A stretch of 64,000 nt of DNA from Herbaspirillum aquaticum (GCF_002213425.1 NZ_NJGV01000023.1:1-64000), one strand, 5' to 3'. Positions 55,510 through 64,000 are shown, counted from the stretch's first letter. Numbers and translations are program-made. The notes: generated from the sequence alone by a model not told the origin.

Positions 55510-55770
55510 ATGGCACTGATGATTACCGACGATTGCATCAACTGCGACGTCTGCGAACCGGAATGCCCCAACGAGGCCATTTACATGGGTCCGCAGATTT
55601 ACGAGATCGATCCGGACAAATGTACCGAATGCGTCGGCCATTTCGAGGAACCGCAGTGCCAGCAGGTCTGCCCGGTGGCCTGCATCCCCTTCAACCCGGC
55701 CTGGCGGGAAAGCCGAGAGCAGCTGATGGACAAGTACGAACGCCTGCAGGCCGAGGCCAAGCGCAGCTGA
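55510..55770 (+). CDS. YfhL-family 4Fe-4S ferredoxin
   Basis: 86 residues. Two 4Fe-4S cluster motifs: CINCDVCEPECPNEA (first) and CTECVGHFEEPQCQQVCPVAC (second, with the insertion typical of YfhL/Alvin-type ferredoxins). A C-terminal helical extension WRESREQLMDKYERLQAEAKRS is also seen in relatives. It carries low-potential electrons in the cytoplasm; partner unknown. It often follows coaD in beta- and gamma-proteobacteria, as here. Confidence 0.95.
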   Translation: MALMITDDCINCDVCEPECPNEAIYMGPQIYEIDPDKCTECVGHFEEPQCQQVCPVACIPFNPAWRESREQLMDKYERLQAEAKRS

Positions 55771-55798
55771 TCGACCGGCTGCGGCCGTGCTGCAAGTC

Positions 55799-55834
55799 AA
55801 TGCCGTTCAGTGCTGCACTGAACGGCATTTTGAT
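55799..55834 (+). terminator. Intrinsic terminator downstream of the ferredoxin gene
   Basis: Perfect 14-base stem (55799-55812 / 55816-55829) with a 3-base loop, followed by a T-rich tract TTTGATTTT. Confidence 0.88.
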
Positions 55835-55838
55835 TTTG

Positions 55839-55877
55839 TTAATGCTCCTTCTGTCGAGCATTAAGCGTGGATTAATA
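55839..55877 (+). promoter_or_regulatory. TTAATGCTC-N8-GAGCATTAA dyad and core element before the DMT transporter gene
   Basis: Perfect 9-base dyad TTAATGCTC (55839-55847) / GAGCATTAA (55856-55864), overlapping a core at 55858-55877 that aligns gap-free with the elements before coxC and the ParA gene. It lies between the ferredoxin terminator and the transporter gene, where a promoter or operator is expected. Confidence 0.5.
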
Positions 55878-55972
55878 CCCGCTATCAGCGCCGGCCATCC
55901 ATCCGTCTGCGGCTACGCAAGTACATTGGCTTACCTGCCGGATTGACCTACGCGCTTCCTCCTGAACAAGAC

Positions 55973-56860
55973 ATGCAACCCATTCCCAAATCCGCCGTCG
56001 CCGCCTTGCTGCTCAACACCTTCATCTGGGGCCTGTCCTGGACTGGCACGCGCGCGCTGGAAGGCATGGGCCTGCATCCGCTCTGGGCCACGGCCGCCAT
56101 CTTCAGCGGCTGTGCGCTCTTGCTGCTGACCCTGCGCCATCGCGAACTGCCACTGCTGTGGCGCCATCCGGCCCTGCTGGGCGTGGGGCTGGCCACGGGC
56201 CTGACCAATGCCTCCTTCAACATGGCGGTGGCCTATGGCGACGTGGTGCGGGTGATCCTGCTGTTCTACCTGATGCCGGTATGGACCGTGATCCTGGCGC
56301 GCCTGGTGCTGCACGAGGCCATCACCCCGCGTTCGCTGGCGCGCGTGGCCCTGGGCCTGGGTGGCGCCTTTATCGTGCTGTACCAGCCGCGCCTGGGCCT
56401 GCCGCTGCCGCAGAGCCTGCCGGACTGGATGGCGGTGGCCTCGGGCCTGCTCTTTGCGGTGACCAACGTGCTGCTGCGCCGCCTCCACGGCTTCTCCGAT
56501 GGTACGCGGGCCGTGGCGATGCTGGTCGGTAGCGGCGTCTTCGCCAGCCTGCTGGGCGTGGTGCTGTCAGCGGCCGGCATGGTGGCCTGGCCGCTGCCCC
56601 TGCCGATGGCGGCCGTACCGGTGGTGGCGCTGTGGGCGGTGCTGTTCCTGGTATCGAACCTGAGCCTGCAATATGGGGTGGCGCGCCTGCCGGCCAACAT
56701 CGCGGCCGTCATCATGCTAGCCGAAATCCTGGTGGCGACCTTCTCGGCCTGGATGCTGGGGGCGGCCGAGCTGCGGCCGCAGGACCTCATCGGCGGCGTG
56801 CTCATCATCGCCGCGCCCTGGATCGTGCGCGATCGCCGTGTGGCCGCGCAGCCGGCCTGA
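55973..56860 (+). CDS. EamA/DMT-superfamily transporter
   Basis: 295 residues from the ATG at 55973; a TTG at 55943 would add ten residues and cannot be excluded. Ten transmembrane helices in two EamA repeats can be traced, beginning SAVAALLLNTFIWGLSWTGTRAL and, for the second half, WMAVASGLLFAVTNVLLRRLHGF. The substrate is unknown; relatives export amino acids or metabolites. Preceded by a candidate operator and followed convergently by the diguanylate cyclase gene. Confidence 0.88.
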   Translation: MQPIPKSAVAALLLNTFIWGLSWTGTRALEGMGLHPLWATAAIFSGCALLLLTLRHRELPLLWRHPALLGVGLATGLTNASFNMAVAYGDVVRVILLFYLMPVWTVILARLVLHEAITPRSLARVALGLGGAFIVLYQPRLGLPLPQSLPDWMAVASGLLFAVTNVLLRRLHGFSDGTRAVAMLVGSGVFASLLGVVLSAAGMVAWPLPLPMAAVPVVALWAVLFLVSNLSLQYGVARLPANIAAVIMLAEILVATFSAWMLGAAELRPQDLIGGVLIIAAPWIVRDRRVAAQPA

Positions 56861-56868
56861 TCAGATGT

Positions 56869-57987
56869 TCATTCGGCCGGTGCCAGCATGACCCGGTTGC
56901 GCCCGGCTTCCTTGGCCTGGTAGAGCGCCTGGTCGGCGGCCTTGAGCATGGCCTGCTTGACCTCGGCGGCGGGACGGCTGCGCTCGGGCGGTGACAGCGC
57001 GGCCGCGCCGATGGAGGCGCTGATGCGCAGCGGATCGCGCGAACCTTCGATCATCACGCCACGGCTGCAGATGCCGGCGCGGATGCGCTCGGCGATGCGT
57101 GCCGCGTCGTCCCGCGTGGCGTGCGTGAGCAGCACCACGAATTCTTCCCCGCCGAAGCGTCCCAGCGCATCCGAGAGACGCAGTTCCTTCTTGATGCGCG
57201 CGGCCACTTCACGCAGCACGTCGTCACCGCTCTGGTGGCCGAACTGGTCGTTGACGCGCTTGAAATGGTCGATGTCGATGAACAGGCAAGACAGTGCCGA
57301 GCGGTCACGCTGGCTGCGCGCCACTTCTTCCTGCATGCGCTGCTCGATGTAGCGGCGGTTGTTCACGCCCGTGAGCGGATCGGTGAGGCCGATGTGCTTC
57401 AGGCGTTCGTTGTTGATGACGTTTTCCAGGCAGATGGCGGCGACAGTGGCCAGGCGCTGGATGAAGTCGGTGGCCAGGCTGCGCGTGAAGCGCTCGGCAT
57501 AGGCGCTACCCAGCGACAGATAGCCCAGCAAGCGATGCTGGCGCACCAGCGGCAGCACCGCCACGCTCACCGGCTGGTAATTTGGGAACAGCGCGCCGTG
57601 CAGGGCCGGCACGTACTGGCCCAGGCGCGGCTTTTCATCTTCCAGCGGACCATCTTCGTCGATGAAATGCAGCGGGGCTTTCAGGAACAGCAGCTTGGGA
57701 AATTCGTTCACGCCGATCTGCAGGTCGCGCAGGATGCGCTGGATCGCGTAGTCGCCATCGATGAGAGACAGCGTCACCGTCTCCAGGCTGAACACGCCCG
57801 GCATGACGGTGAGGATGACGTCGATCAGCTCGCGGAATTCGCTGGCGCCGATCAGTTTCAGGTCGAAGGCCTGGTGGCGCTCGATGATGGACTGGTTGAT
57901 GTGCGCCTGCTGCAGCAGCTCCTGCAGTTCGCTCCTCAGTTGCTCGTTGTCGGCAATCAGCGATTCCATATCGATGGTGGCTCTCAT
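56869..57987 (-). CDS. GGDEF diguanylate cyclase with DUF484/GAF-like sensor domain
   Basis: 372 residues. A short coiled coil (about 8-40) is followed by a GAF-like domain resembling DUF484 (about 40-200) and a GGDEF domain (about 205-372). The active site is GGEEF (279-283), which is catalytically competent. An RxxD inhibitory site RLSD (270-273) lies five residues upstream, so product inhibition by c-di-GMP is expected. SLGYLS-like and LTDPLTGVNNRRYIEQ segments are as in active cyclases. No membrane segment is seen; the signal sensed is unknown. Confidence 0.93.
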   Translation of the reverse strand: MRATIDMESLIADNEQLRSELQELLQQAHINQSIIERHQAFDLKLIGASEFRELIDVILTVMPGVFSLETVTLSLIDGDYAIQRILRDLQIGVNEFPKLLFLKAPLHFIDEDGPLEDEKPRLGQYVPALHGALFPNYQPVSVAVLPLVRQHRLLGYLSLGSAYAERFTRSLATDFIQRLATVAAICLENVINNERLKHIGLTDPLTGVNNRRYIEQRMQEEVARSQRDRSALSCLFIDIDHFKRVNDQFGHQSGDDVLREVAARIKKELRLSDALGRFGGEEFVVLLTHATRDDAARIAERIRAGICSRGVMIEGSRDPLRISASIGAAALSPPERSRPAAEVKQAMLKAADQALYQAKEAGRNRVMLAPAE

Positions 57988-58217
57988 GTGCTCATCTGCA
58001 TTTCCCGGCGTGCGGCCGGCCCCTTGCCCAATCCGGTTGCCCGGTCTCCCTGCGGCCAGTCACGCCAAGGGCGTGCGGCCGGACTGCCTGTGCTGCTGTG
58101 CTGCAATTGCCGTATTCCAATCCGATGTTATCGGCAGGGACGGCGGCAAATGAAGCCTGACCCTGTCATTCCTGTCCAGCAAGAAACGTTCCCGTCCGCT
58201 TGCCTGCTGGCGCCGGC

Positions 58218-59117
58218 TCAGGCGGCCAGGGGGGCGAAGAAGCGTTCGCCCATCTCTTCCAGCCCCAGCGTGCGCAGCACTTCCTGCAGGCGCTCGGCCG
58301 GGCGGCGGCGCGGCAGGTCGCGGTATTGCGCAATGATCAACTCGTTCTTCATCGAATGTTCCCAGCCCACCAGCTCGGTCACGCTGACCTTGTAGCCATG
58401 CGCTTCCAGCTGCAGGCAGCGCAGGACGTTGGTGACCTGGCTGCCGAATTCGCGCGTGTGCAGCGGGTGGCGCCAGATCTCGGTGAGCGAATTGGCGAGC
58501 GACTTGCCCTTGTTGCGATTGAGCACCGAGGCCACTTCGGCCTGGCAGCACGGTACCAGCACGATGAAGCGCGCCTGTTTGGCCAGCGCGAAATGGATGG
58601 CGTCATCGGTGGCGGTGTCGCAGGCGTGCAGGGCGGTGACCACGTCGATCTTTTCCGGCAGGCTGGACGAGGTGGTGGAATCGGCCACCGACAGGTTCAG
58701 GAAGGACATGCCGCCAAAGCCCAGGCGTGCAGCCAGTTCTTCGGACTTGCGCACCAGCTCTTCGCGCGTTTCGATGCCATAGATGCGCGGTGTACCTTGC
58801 AGGCTTTTGAAGAACAGGTCGTAGAGGATGAAACCGAGATAGGACTTGCCCGCGCCATGGTCGACCAGGCTCACGTCGGGATGATCATCCAGCACTTCCT
58901 GCAGCAGCGGTTCGATGAACTGGTAGAGGTGGTAGACCTGCTTGAGCTTGCGGCGGCTGTCCTGGTTCAGCTTGCCGTCGCGCGTCAGGATGTGGAGTTC
59001 CTTGAGCAGTTCGATGGACTGGCCGGGGCGGATCTCATGCGCCTGCGGGGTGCTCTCGGCAGTGGGTTTGGCCCGGTTCGGCTGGCGGCCGGGGGCGCTG
59101 TTGGCTTGCTTGCTCAT
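58218..59117 (-). CDS. Class I SAM-dependent methyltransferase (Methyltransf_32 type)
   Basis: 299 residues from the ATG at 59117. A basic, low-complexity start (about 1-35) precedes a helical region and the SAM-binding motif VSLVDHGAGKSYLGFILYDLFFK. DVVTALHACDTATDDAIHFAL and FIVLVPCCQAEVA are the conserved blocks of the PF13679 group, whose characterised members modify RNA or glutathione S-transferase-like partners. The substrate here is unknown. It is monocistronic; the 230 bases downstream show no clear terminator. Confidence 0.8.
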   Translation of the reverse strand: MSKQANSAPGRQPNRAKPTAESTPQAHEIRPGQSIELLKELHILTRDGKLNQDSRRKLKQVYHLYQFIEPLLQEVLDDHPDVSLVDHGAGKSYLGFILYDLFFKSLQGTPRIYGIETREELVRKSEELAARLGFGGMSFLNLSVADSTTSSSLPEKIDVVTALHACDTATDDAIHFALAKQARFIVLVPCCQAEVASVLNRNKGKSLANSLTEIWRHPLHTREFGSQVTNVLRCLQLEAHGYKVSVTELVGWEHSMKNELIIAQYRDLPRRRPAERLQEVLRTLGLEEMGERFFAPLAA

Positions 59118-59258
59118 GGTGCTGCACTGGCGAAGGGCCGGCGCGCAGGCCGGCGGGGTGGATTCGGGGGCAAGGCGGCGAGCTCCGGAGCTCGGCAAAG
59201 GCCTGCCGTGGCCGGGCATTTTACCCGATCCCGATGTCAACTTCGTGAAGTGCTGCTG

Positions 59259-59300
59259 CCGTGCGCGGCATGTTGCAAGCCAGCAAACATGCGCGCACGG
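59259..59300 (-). repeat. GC-rich inverted repeat downstream of paaJ
   Basis: CCGTGCGCGGCATG (59259-59272) and CATGCGCGCACGG (59288-59300) pair with one bulge around a 15-base loop, just past the end of the paa genes. No T-tract follows, so it is a 3' stem rather than a proven terminator. Confidence 0.55.
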
Positions 59301-59315
59301 GCTGTTCCCAAGGCC

Positions 59316-60521
59316 TTACGCTATCCGTTCGATCACCAGCGCAATGCCCTGGCCCACGCCGATGCACATGGTGCACAGCGCATAGCGCCCACCGGTGCGC
59401 TCCAGCTGGTTGAGGGCGGTCGTCACAAGGCGTGCACCGGAAGCGCCCAGCGGGTGGCCGATGGCAATGGCGCCGCCATTCGGATTGACGTGCGCGGCAT
59501 CGTCGGGCAAGCCGAGATCGCGCGTGACGGCCAGCCCCTGCGCGGCAAAGGCTTCGTTGAGTTCGATCACGTCCATCTGCGCCAGCGTCAGGCCGACTTG
59601 CGCCAGCACCTTGCGTGCCGCCGGGGCCGGGCCGAAGCCCATGATGCGCGGGGCCACGCCCGCCGTGGCCATGCCCAGCACGCGCGCACGGGGCTTCATG
59701 CGATACAGGTCGGCGGCCTTGGGCGAGGCCAGCAGCAGCGCGCAGGCCCCGTCGTTGACGCCGGAGGCATTGCCGGCCGTGACCGTGCCATCGGGACGCA
59801 CCACGCCCTTGAGTTTGGCCAGCGTGGCCAGGGTGGTGTCCGGACGCGGATGTTCGTCGGTGGTGACGATGAGCGGATCGCCCTTCTTCTGCGGGATGGC
59901 CAGCGGTGCGATCTCGCCCGCGAAGAAACCGGCCTCCTGCGCTGCGGCCCAGCGTTGCTGGCTGCGCAGCGCAAAAGCATCCTGGTCGGCACGGTTGATG
60001 TTGAAATCGGTGGCGACGTTTTCTGCCGTCTCGGGCATGGAGTCGATGCCGTACTGCGCCTTCATCAGCGGATTGACGAAGCGCCAGCCGATGGTGGTAT
60101 CGAAGATCGCGGCACTGCGCGAGAAGGCCGATTCCGCCTTGCCCATCACGAAGGGCGCGCGCGTCATGCTCTCCACGCCGCCGGCGATCATCAGCTGTAC
60201 CTCGCCCGACTTGATGGCGCGTGCGGCCATGCCCACGGCATCGAGGCTGGAGCCGCACAGGCGGTTGAGGGTCGTGCCCGGTACCTCGATGGGCAGGCCG
60301 GCCAGCAAACCGGCCATGCGGGCCACGTTGCGGTTGTCTTCGCCGGCCTGGTTGGCGCAGCCGTAGAGGATGTCGTCGACGCGGCTCCAGTCGACGCCGG
60401 GGTTGCGCTCCATGAGGCTGCGAATGGGCGCAGCCGCGAGGTCGTCGGCGCGTACCGCGCCCAGGGCGCCACCGTAGCGGCCGAAGGGCGTGCGGATGGC
60501 GTCACAGATCAATGCTTCCAT
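59316..60521 (-). CDS. paaJ: 3-oxoadipyl-CoA / 3-oxo-5,6-dehydrosuberyl-CoA thiolase
   Basis: 401 residues from the ATG at 60521; a longer frame runs into paaK. It performs the final thiolytic step of phenylacetate breakdown, giving succinyl-CoA and acetyl-CoA units. The nucleophilic Cys is in LNRLCGSSLDAVGMAARAI. The other thiolase motifs are NEAFAAQGLAV, NPNGGAIAIGHPLGASGARL (His) and ALCTMCIGVGQGIALVIERI (second Cys). The same protein type is called PcaF when linked to protocatechuate genes; the paa context decides the name. Last gene of the operon as seen. Confidence 0.93.
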   Translation of the reverse strand: MEALICDAIRTPFGRYGGALGAVRADDLAAAPIRSLMERNPGVDWSRVDDILYGCANQAGEDNRNVARMAGLLAGLPIEVPGTTLNRLCGSSLDAVGMAARAIKSGEVQLMIAGGVESMTRAPFVMGKAESAFSRSAAIFDTTIGWRFVNPLMKAQYGIDSMPETAENVATDFNINRADQDAFALRSQQRWAAAQEAGFFAGEIAPLAIPQKKGDPLIVTTDEHPRPDTTLATLAKLKGVVRPDGTVTAGNASGVNDGACALLLASPKAADLYRMKPRARVLGMATAGVAPRIMGFGPAPAARKVLAQVGLTLAQMDVIELNEAFAAQGLAVTRDLGLPDDAAHVNPNGGAIAIGHPLGASGARLVTTALNQLERTGGRYALCTMCIGVGQGIALVIERIA

Positions 60522-60562
60522 AGGTCTCTTTCTTCCTGGATCAAGGGTTGCAGGGCCGGGCA

Positions 60563-61903
60563 TCAGGCCGGAACGGCCGACGTGGCGGCGGCTTCGGCCT
60601 TCTTGCGATGGTCGATCACGCGTTTGGCCTTGCCCACCGAGGTGCGCTCGATCATGCCGGCCGGCACCACCGTCACCTTGGTCGAGATGCCGACATAGGT
60701 CTTGATGCTGTGCTGCAGTTCCTTCTCCAGTGCTTCCACGTGTTCGTTGGAGGCATCCTCGCGCAGCTCGGCGAAGACGCACATGCTGTCCATGTGGCCG
60801 TGACGTTCGATCTGCAACTGGTATTGCGGGGCCAGTTGCGGCAGCTTCAGGATCAGCTCCTCGATCTGGGTCGGGAACACGTTCACGCCACGGATGATGA
60901 GCATGTCATCCGAACGGCCGGTGATCTTGCCGATGCGGCGCATCGAGCGCGAGGTCGGCGGCAACAGGCGCGTGAGGTCGCGGGTGCGGTAGCGGATCAT
61001 CGGCAGCGCTTCCTTGGTCAGCGAGGTAAAGACCAGCTCGCCTTCCTCGCCATCGGGCAGCACTTCACCGGTATCCGGGTCGATGATCTCGGGATAGAAG
61101 TGGTCCTCCCAGATCACCGGGCCATCCTTGCTCTCGATGCATTCGCTGGCCACGCCCGGCCCCATCACTTCGGAGAGGCCATAGATGTCCACCGCATCGA
61201 TGCCGGCGCGCTGCTGGATCTCGCGGCGCATGGCATCGGTCCAGGGCTCGGCACCGAAGATGCCAACCTTCAGCGAACTGGCCGCCGCATCCAGTCCCTG
61301 GCGCTGGAATTCCTCGATCACGTTGAGCATGTAGGAGGGCGTGACCATGATGATGCTGGGTTTGAAATCACGAATGAGCTGCACCTGTTTTTCGGTCTGG
61401 CCGCCCGACATGGGGATGACGGTGCAGCCCAGTTTTTCCGCACCATAGTGCGCGCCCAGGCCGCCGGTGAAGAGGCCATAGCCATAGGAAATCTGCACGA
61501 TGTCGCCACGCCGGCCACCGGCGGCGCGAATGGAGCGCGCCACCACGGTGGCCCAGGTGTCGATGTCGTTCTGCGTATAGCCCACCACGGTCGGCTTGCC
61601 GGTGGTGCCGCTGGAGGCGTGCACCCGCACTACCTGTTCGCGCGGCACGGCAAACATGCCGAAGGGATAGTGGTCGCGCAGGTCCTGCTTGGTGGTGAAG
61701 GGGAATTTGGAGAGATCCGACAGGCTCTTGAGGTCGTCCGGATGCACGCCGGCCTGGTCGAAGGCATTGCGGTAGTGCGCCACGTTGTCATAGGCGTGCT
61801 GCAAGGACCATTTCAGGCGTTGCAGCTGCAGCGCCTGCAGTTCGTCGCGGCTGGCGGTTTCGATGGGTTCCAGATCGCCGGGTTGTGGAGTGCGGGTGGT
61901 CAT
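60563..61903 (-). CDS. paaK: Phenylacetate-CoA ligase
   Basis: 446 residues from the ATG at 61903, with CAGGAGA upstream. It activates phenylacetate to phenylacetyl-CoA with ATP, the entry step of the pathway. Adenylate-forming motifs include VRVHASSGTTGKPTVVGYT (P-loop-like), DIYGLSEVMGPGVASEC and the C-terminal hinge TRDLTRLLPPTSRSMRRIGKITGRSDDMLIIRGVNVFP. The family's N-terminal LQLQRLKWSLQHAYDNVAHYR block is intact. It sits 41 bases before paaJ. Confidence 0.96.
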   Translation of the reverse strand: MTTRTPQPGDLEPIETASRDELQALQLQRLKWSLQHAYDNVAHYRNAFDQAGVHPDDLKSLSDLSKFPFTTKQDLRDHYPFGMFAVPREQVVRVHASSGTTGKPTVVGYTQNDIDTWATVVARSIRAAGGRRGDIVQISYGYGLFTGGLGAHYGAEKLGCTVIPMSGGQTEKQVQLIRDFKPSIIMVTPSYMLNVIEEFQRQGLDAAASSLKVGIFGAEPWTDAMRREIQQRAGIDAVDIYGLSEVMGPGVASECIESKDGPVIWEDHFYPEIIDPDTGEVLPDGEEGELVFTSLTKEALPMIRYRTRDLTRLLPPTSRSMRRIGKITGRSDDMLIIRGVNVFPTQIEELILKLPQLAPQYQLQIERHGHMDSMCVFAELREDASNEHVEALEKELQHSIKTYVGISTKVTVVPAGMIERTSVGKAKRVIDHRKKAEAAATSAVPA

Positions 61904-61938
61904 GGTGGTCTCCTGTCTCTGTTGGTATTGGTGTTCTT

Positions 61939-62427
61939 TTATGCGTGGCCCTGCTGCGCCGCCGGTAGTCCTGCGATCACCTCGCCCTTGATGCGATAGG
62001 ACTTGCCCCGGAACAGCGCGATGACCTTGCCGTCCTGGTTGCTCACGGTGATGTCGTAGACGCCGGTGCGGCCGGTCAGCGTGCGCTCCTGCGCTTCTGC
62101 GGTGAGCACGTCGTCGCGCAGGGCAGGGGCCACGTAGTCGATGCTGCACCCCGATGCCACGGTGTTGAGATTACGGCTGTTGCAGGCAAATGCAAAGCTG
62201 CTGTCGGCCAGCGCGAAGATGAAACCGCCATGGCAGGTGGCGTGGCCGTTGAGCATGTCGCTGCGTACCAGCATGCTCAGGCGCGCGCGGCCGGGGCCGA
62301 CTTCCAGCACCTTCATCCCCAGGGACTGGGAAGCGTTGTCGCGCGGGTACATGGCGCGCACCGTGGCCTCGGCCAGGGCTTGTGGATCCATCCCGGTGGA
62401 TGGGAATGGCAAGGCGGTCTCACTCAT
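61939..62427 (-). CDS. paaI: Phenylacetyl-CoA thioesterase PaaI (hotdog fold)
   Basis: 162 residues from the ATG at 62427. It releases CoA from dead-end ring-oxidised intermediates. Hotdog motifs NGHATCHGGFIFALADSSFAFACNS (the HGG loop with the active-site Asp) and AEAQERTLTGRTGVYDITVSNQDGKVIALFRGKSY are those of PaaI. Its start overlaps the paaH stop by eight bases, so translation is probably coupled. paaK follows 35 bases later. Confidence 0.95.
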   Translation of the reverse strand: MSETALPFPSTGMDPQALAEATVRAMYPRDNASQSLGMKVLEVGPGRARLSMLVRSDMLNGHATCHGGFIFALADSSFAFACNSRNLNTVASGCSIDYVAPALRDDVLTAEAQERTLTGRTGVYDITVSNQDGKVIALFRGKSYRIKGEVIAGLPAAQQGHA

Positions 62428-63958
62428 GGAATTTCCTCCCGGAAGCTTGCAGTCGTTGGAGCAGGGGCGAGACGCGGTAGCGGTCTTCGCCATAGGTGAC
62501 ACTGAGCTGGCGCAGCACGTTGGCCACCGTGTCGATGCCGATGGCATCGGCCCAGGCCAAGGGGCCGCGCGGATAATTGACGCCCTTCTGCATGGCCATG
62601 TCGGCGTCACTCCTGCTGCAGACGCCCTGGTTGACGGCGTCGGCGGCTTCGTTGACGAGCATGCAGACGGTCCGCATGACCGCCATGCCCGGCACGTCCT
62701 GCAGAGGCGAGATGGCGAAGCCGCAGCTTTGCAGCACGCCTGCCACGGCCTGGTAGGCACGGTCGCGGCACTGGTCGGCGCGGGCCAGGCCCAGGCGCGG
62801 GGCCTTGGCATAGTCCAGCGCCAGGTCCACCAGCACCACGTCGGGCATGTTGTAGTCATAGGATTGCTGGGTGGCGGTGCGGCCCTCGGTGACGTAGAGG
62901 CGGCCGGGGCCGCCCTTCAAGAGCAGGTTGTCCGCGCGCGGCGCGCAGTATTCCACGCGCCCCTTGTAGCGGGCGCGGACCACTTCCACCAGGGGATGCG
63001 TGCCGAACAATTGCAGCGGCACCGTGGGGACGTCGAAGACCGGCTCGGTCGCGGGCGCTGGCGTGTCGGCCGCCGCGTCATAGCGATAGAAGCCGCGCCC
63101 GGTCTTGCGGCCCAGGTAACCGGCGTGCACCAGTTCCTGCTGGATCAGCGAAGGCGTGAAACGCGGATCGTTGAAGTAGGCCTGGAACACCGATTGCGTG
63201 ACGGCGAAATTGACGTCATGCCCGATCAGGTCCATCAGCTCGAAGGGCCCCATGCGAAAGCCCCCCGCCTCCCGCAGGAGGGCATCGATGGTGGCCGGCT
63301 GCGCACCGCATTCGTTGAGCACGCGCAGGGCTTCGGCGTAGTAGGGGCGCGCCAGGCGATTGACGATGAAGCCCGGCGTCGAGCTGGCCAGCACCGGCAT
63401 CTTGCCCCAGGCACGTGCGGTGTCCTGCACGCAGCGCGCCACGGCGCCATCGCTGGCCAGCCCGCGGATGATTTCCACCAGCGCCATCTGCGGCACCGGG
63501 TTGAAGAAGTGCATGCCCACCAGGCGCTCGGGATGGCGCAGCGTGGCGGCGATGTGGGTGATCGAGATCGAGGACGTATTGCTGGCCAGGATGCACTGCG
63601 CATCGACGATGGCTTCCAGCTTGCCGAACAGTTCCTGCTTGGCCGCAAGCTGTTCGACGATGGCTTCCACCACCAGGCGCGCGCCGCGCATCTCCTGCAG
63701 CGAGCCGGCCACTGCCAGGCGCTCGCTGGCGCCCTCGGCTTGCTCGGCGCTGATCTTGCCCTTGTTGGCCAGGCGGTCGAGGGTCGCGCGGATCTCGCCG
63801 ATGGCCTTGGTGGCGGCCCCCTCGCGGCTGTCGTAGAGCTGCACCGGATGACCGGCCATGGCCGCCACCTGGGCAATCCCGGCACCCATGGTGCCACTGC
63901 CGATCACCGCCACCGCAGCGGTGGCGGGCAGGGCGCAGGTGTTCTCTGCTGCGCTCAT
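62420..63958 (-). CDS. paaH: 3-hydroxyadipyl-CoA dehydrogenase PaaH
   Basis: 512 residues, the long form. It oxidises 3-hydroxyadipyl-CoA with NAD. The N-terminal NAD-binding fold has VAVIGSGTMGAGIAQVAAMAG (residues about 15-35). SNTSSISITHIAATLRHPERLVGMHFFNPVP is the substrate region with the catalytic His and Glu. A linker about 290-380 leads to a second dehydrogenase C-terminal domain (VNEAADAVNQGVCSRSDADMAMQKGVNYPRGPL). It starts two bases after the stop of the upstream paaG-type gene (63960). Confidence 0.94.
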   Translation of the reverse strand: MSAAENTCALPATAAVAVIGSGTMGAGIAQVAAMAGHPVQLYDSREGAATKAIGEIRATLDRLANKGKISAEQAEGASERLAVAGSLQEMRGARLVVEAIVEQLAAKQELFGKLEAIVDAQCILASNTSSISITHIAATLRHPERLVGMHFFNPVPQMALVEIIRGLASDGAVARCVQDTARAWGKMPVLASSTPGFIVNRLARPYYAEALRVLNECGAQPATIDALLREAGGFRMGPFELMDLIGHDVNFAVTQSVFQAYFNDPRFTPSLIQQELVHAGYLGRKTGRGFYRYDAAADTPAPATEPVFDVPTVPLQLFGTHPLVEVVRARYKGRVEYCAPRADNLLLKGGPGRLYVTEGRTATQQSYDYNMPDVVLVDLALDYAKAPRLGLARADQCRDRAYQAVAGVLQSCGFAISPLQDVPGMAVMRTVCMLVNEAADAVNQGVCSRSDADMAMQKGVNYPRGPLAWADAIGIDTVANVLRQLSVTYGEDRYRVSPLLQRLQASGRKFHE

Positions 63959-63959
63959 G

Positions 63960-64000
63960 TCATTGCCCCGTGAATTGCGGTGCGCGCTTTTCCAGGAAGG
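63960..64000 (-). CDS. C-terminal end of an enoyl-CoA hydratase/isomerase (probably paaG)
   Basis: Only the last 12 codons are inside the window. They read FLEKRAPQFTGQ and stop, the usual C-terminus of crotonase-family enzymes. In paa operons the gene preceding paaH is paaG (ring 1,2-epoxyphenylacetyl-CoA isomerase), so that identity is inferred from position. Confidence 0.7.
   Translation of the reverse strand, partial: FLEKRAPQFTGQ

Noticed and set aside
58200..60698. Long plus-strand open frame (832 codons)
   Set aside because: Antisense to the methyltransferase and paaJ; composition is that of a codon-shadow, with no ribosome binding site.
62141..63973. Long plus-strand open frame (610 codons)
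   Set aside because: Shadow of paaI and paaH, both of which have intact family motifs.

Overview
The window is about 64 kb of GC-rich chromosome from a beta-proteobacterium of the order Burkholderiales. Gene content and order (pilMNOPQ divergent from mrcA, a fused aroK-aroB, PhaM, a caa3-like cytochrome oxidase cluster with DUF2244/DUF2970/DUF2909 proteins, a paa catabolic operon) point to Oxalobacteraceae, most likely Herbaspirillum or a close relative. This placement is by inspection, not by a search. Coding density is high, operons are tight with many ATGA stop/start overlaps, and no prophage, CRISPR array or integrative element is visible. The only mobile DNA is the right end of an IS3-family element at the left edge.

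Layout. 1-0.8 kb: IS3 transposase end, then tRNA-Phe. 0.9-7.1 kb: a ubiquinone-type FAD hydroxylase, dsbC, pth, tex and a small membrane protein. 7.2-11.4 kb: a DUF5610 protein, dgt and the aroKB fusion. 11.6-16.3 kb: pilQPONM, the type IV pilus alignment complex and secretin, every junction a 4-base overlap. 16.6-27.2 kb: mrcA, a serine hydrolase, queC, two DUF3108 proteins, a branched-chain amino-acid-type binding protein, phaM, a di-iron ferritin-like protein and hldC. 27.3-32.4 kb: a PCu(A)C copper chaperone with a DUF2946 protein, then an ABC importer with two tandem binding proteins, a permease and an ATPase. 32.5-34.9 kb: trmL, comF and a BioC-like methyltransferase.

35.3-45.1 kb is the cytochrome c oxidase region: DUF2244, coxB (with fused cytochrome c domain), ctaD, a 36-residue membrane peptide, ctaG, DUF2970, coxC, DUF2909 (opposite strand), SURF1, a SCO-like protein, ctaA, ctaB and SCO. 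Structural subunits, copper delivery (CtaG, SCO) and heme A synthesis (CtaB then CtaA) are encoded together. 45.1-50.5 kb: rpoH preceded by a clear CIRCE operator, a HEPN-motif Abi-like gene, and ftsX-ftsE-ftsY. 50.6-55.8 kb: an M16 peptidase pair enclosing an orphan ParA ATPase, then rsmD, coaD and a ferredoxin. 56-59.1 kb: a DMT transporter, a diguanylate cyclase and a methyltransferase. 59.3-64 kb: the phenylacetate genes paaJ-K-I-H and the tail of paaG, read leftward.

Most of the window is ordinary housekeeping sequence. The items most worth a second look are the CIRCE site upstream of rpoH; a short element (CATTAA-N7-TTAATR) repeated before coxC, the ParA gene and the DMT transporter gene; the Abi-like HEPN gene; a PilP whose lipobox cysteine is replaced by tyrosine; and an intrinsic terminator inside the ABC importer operon.
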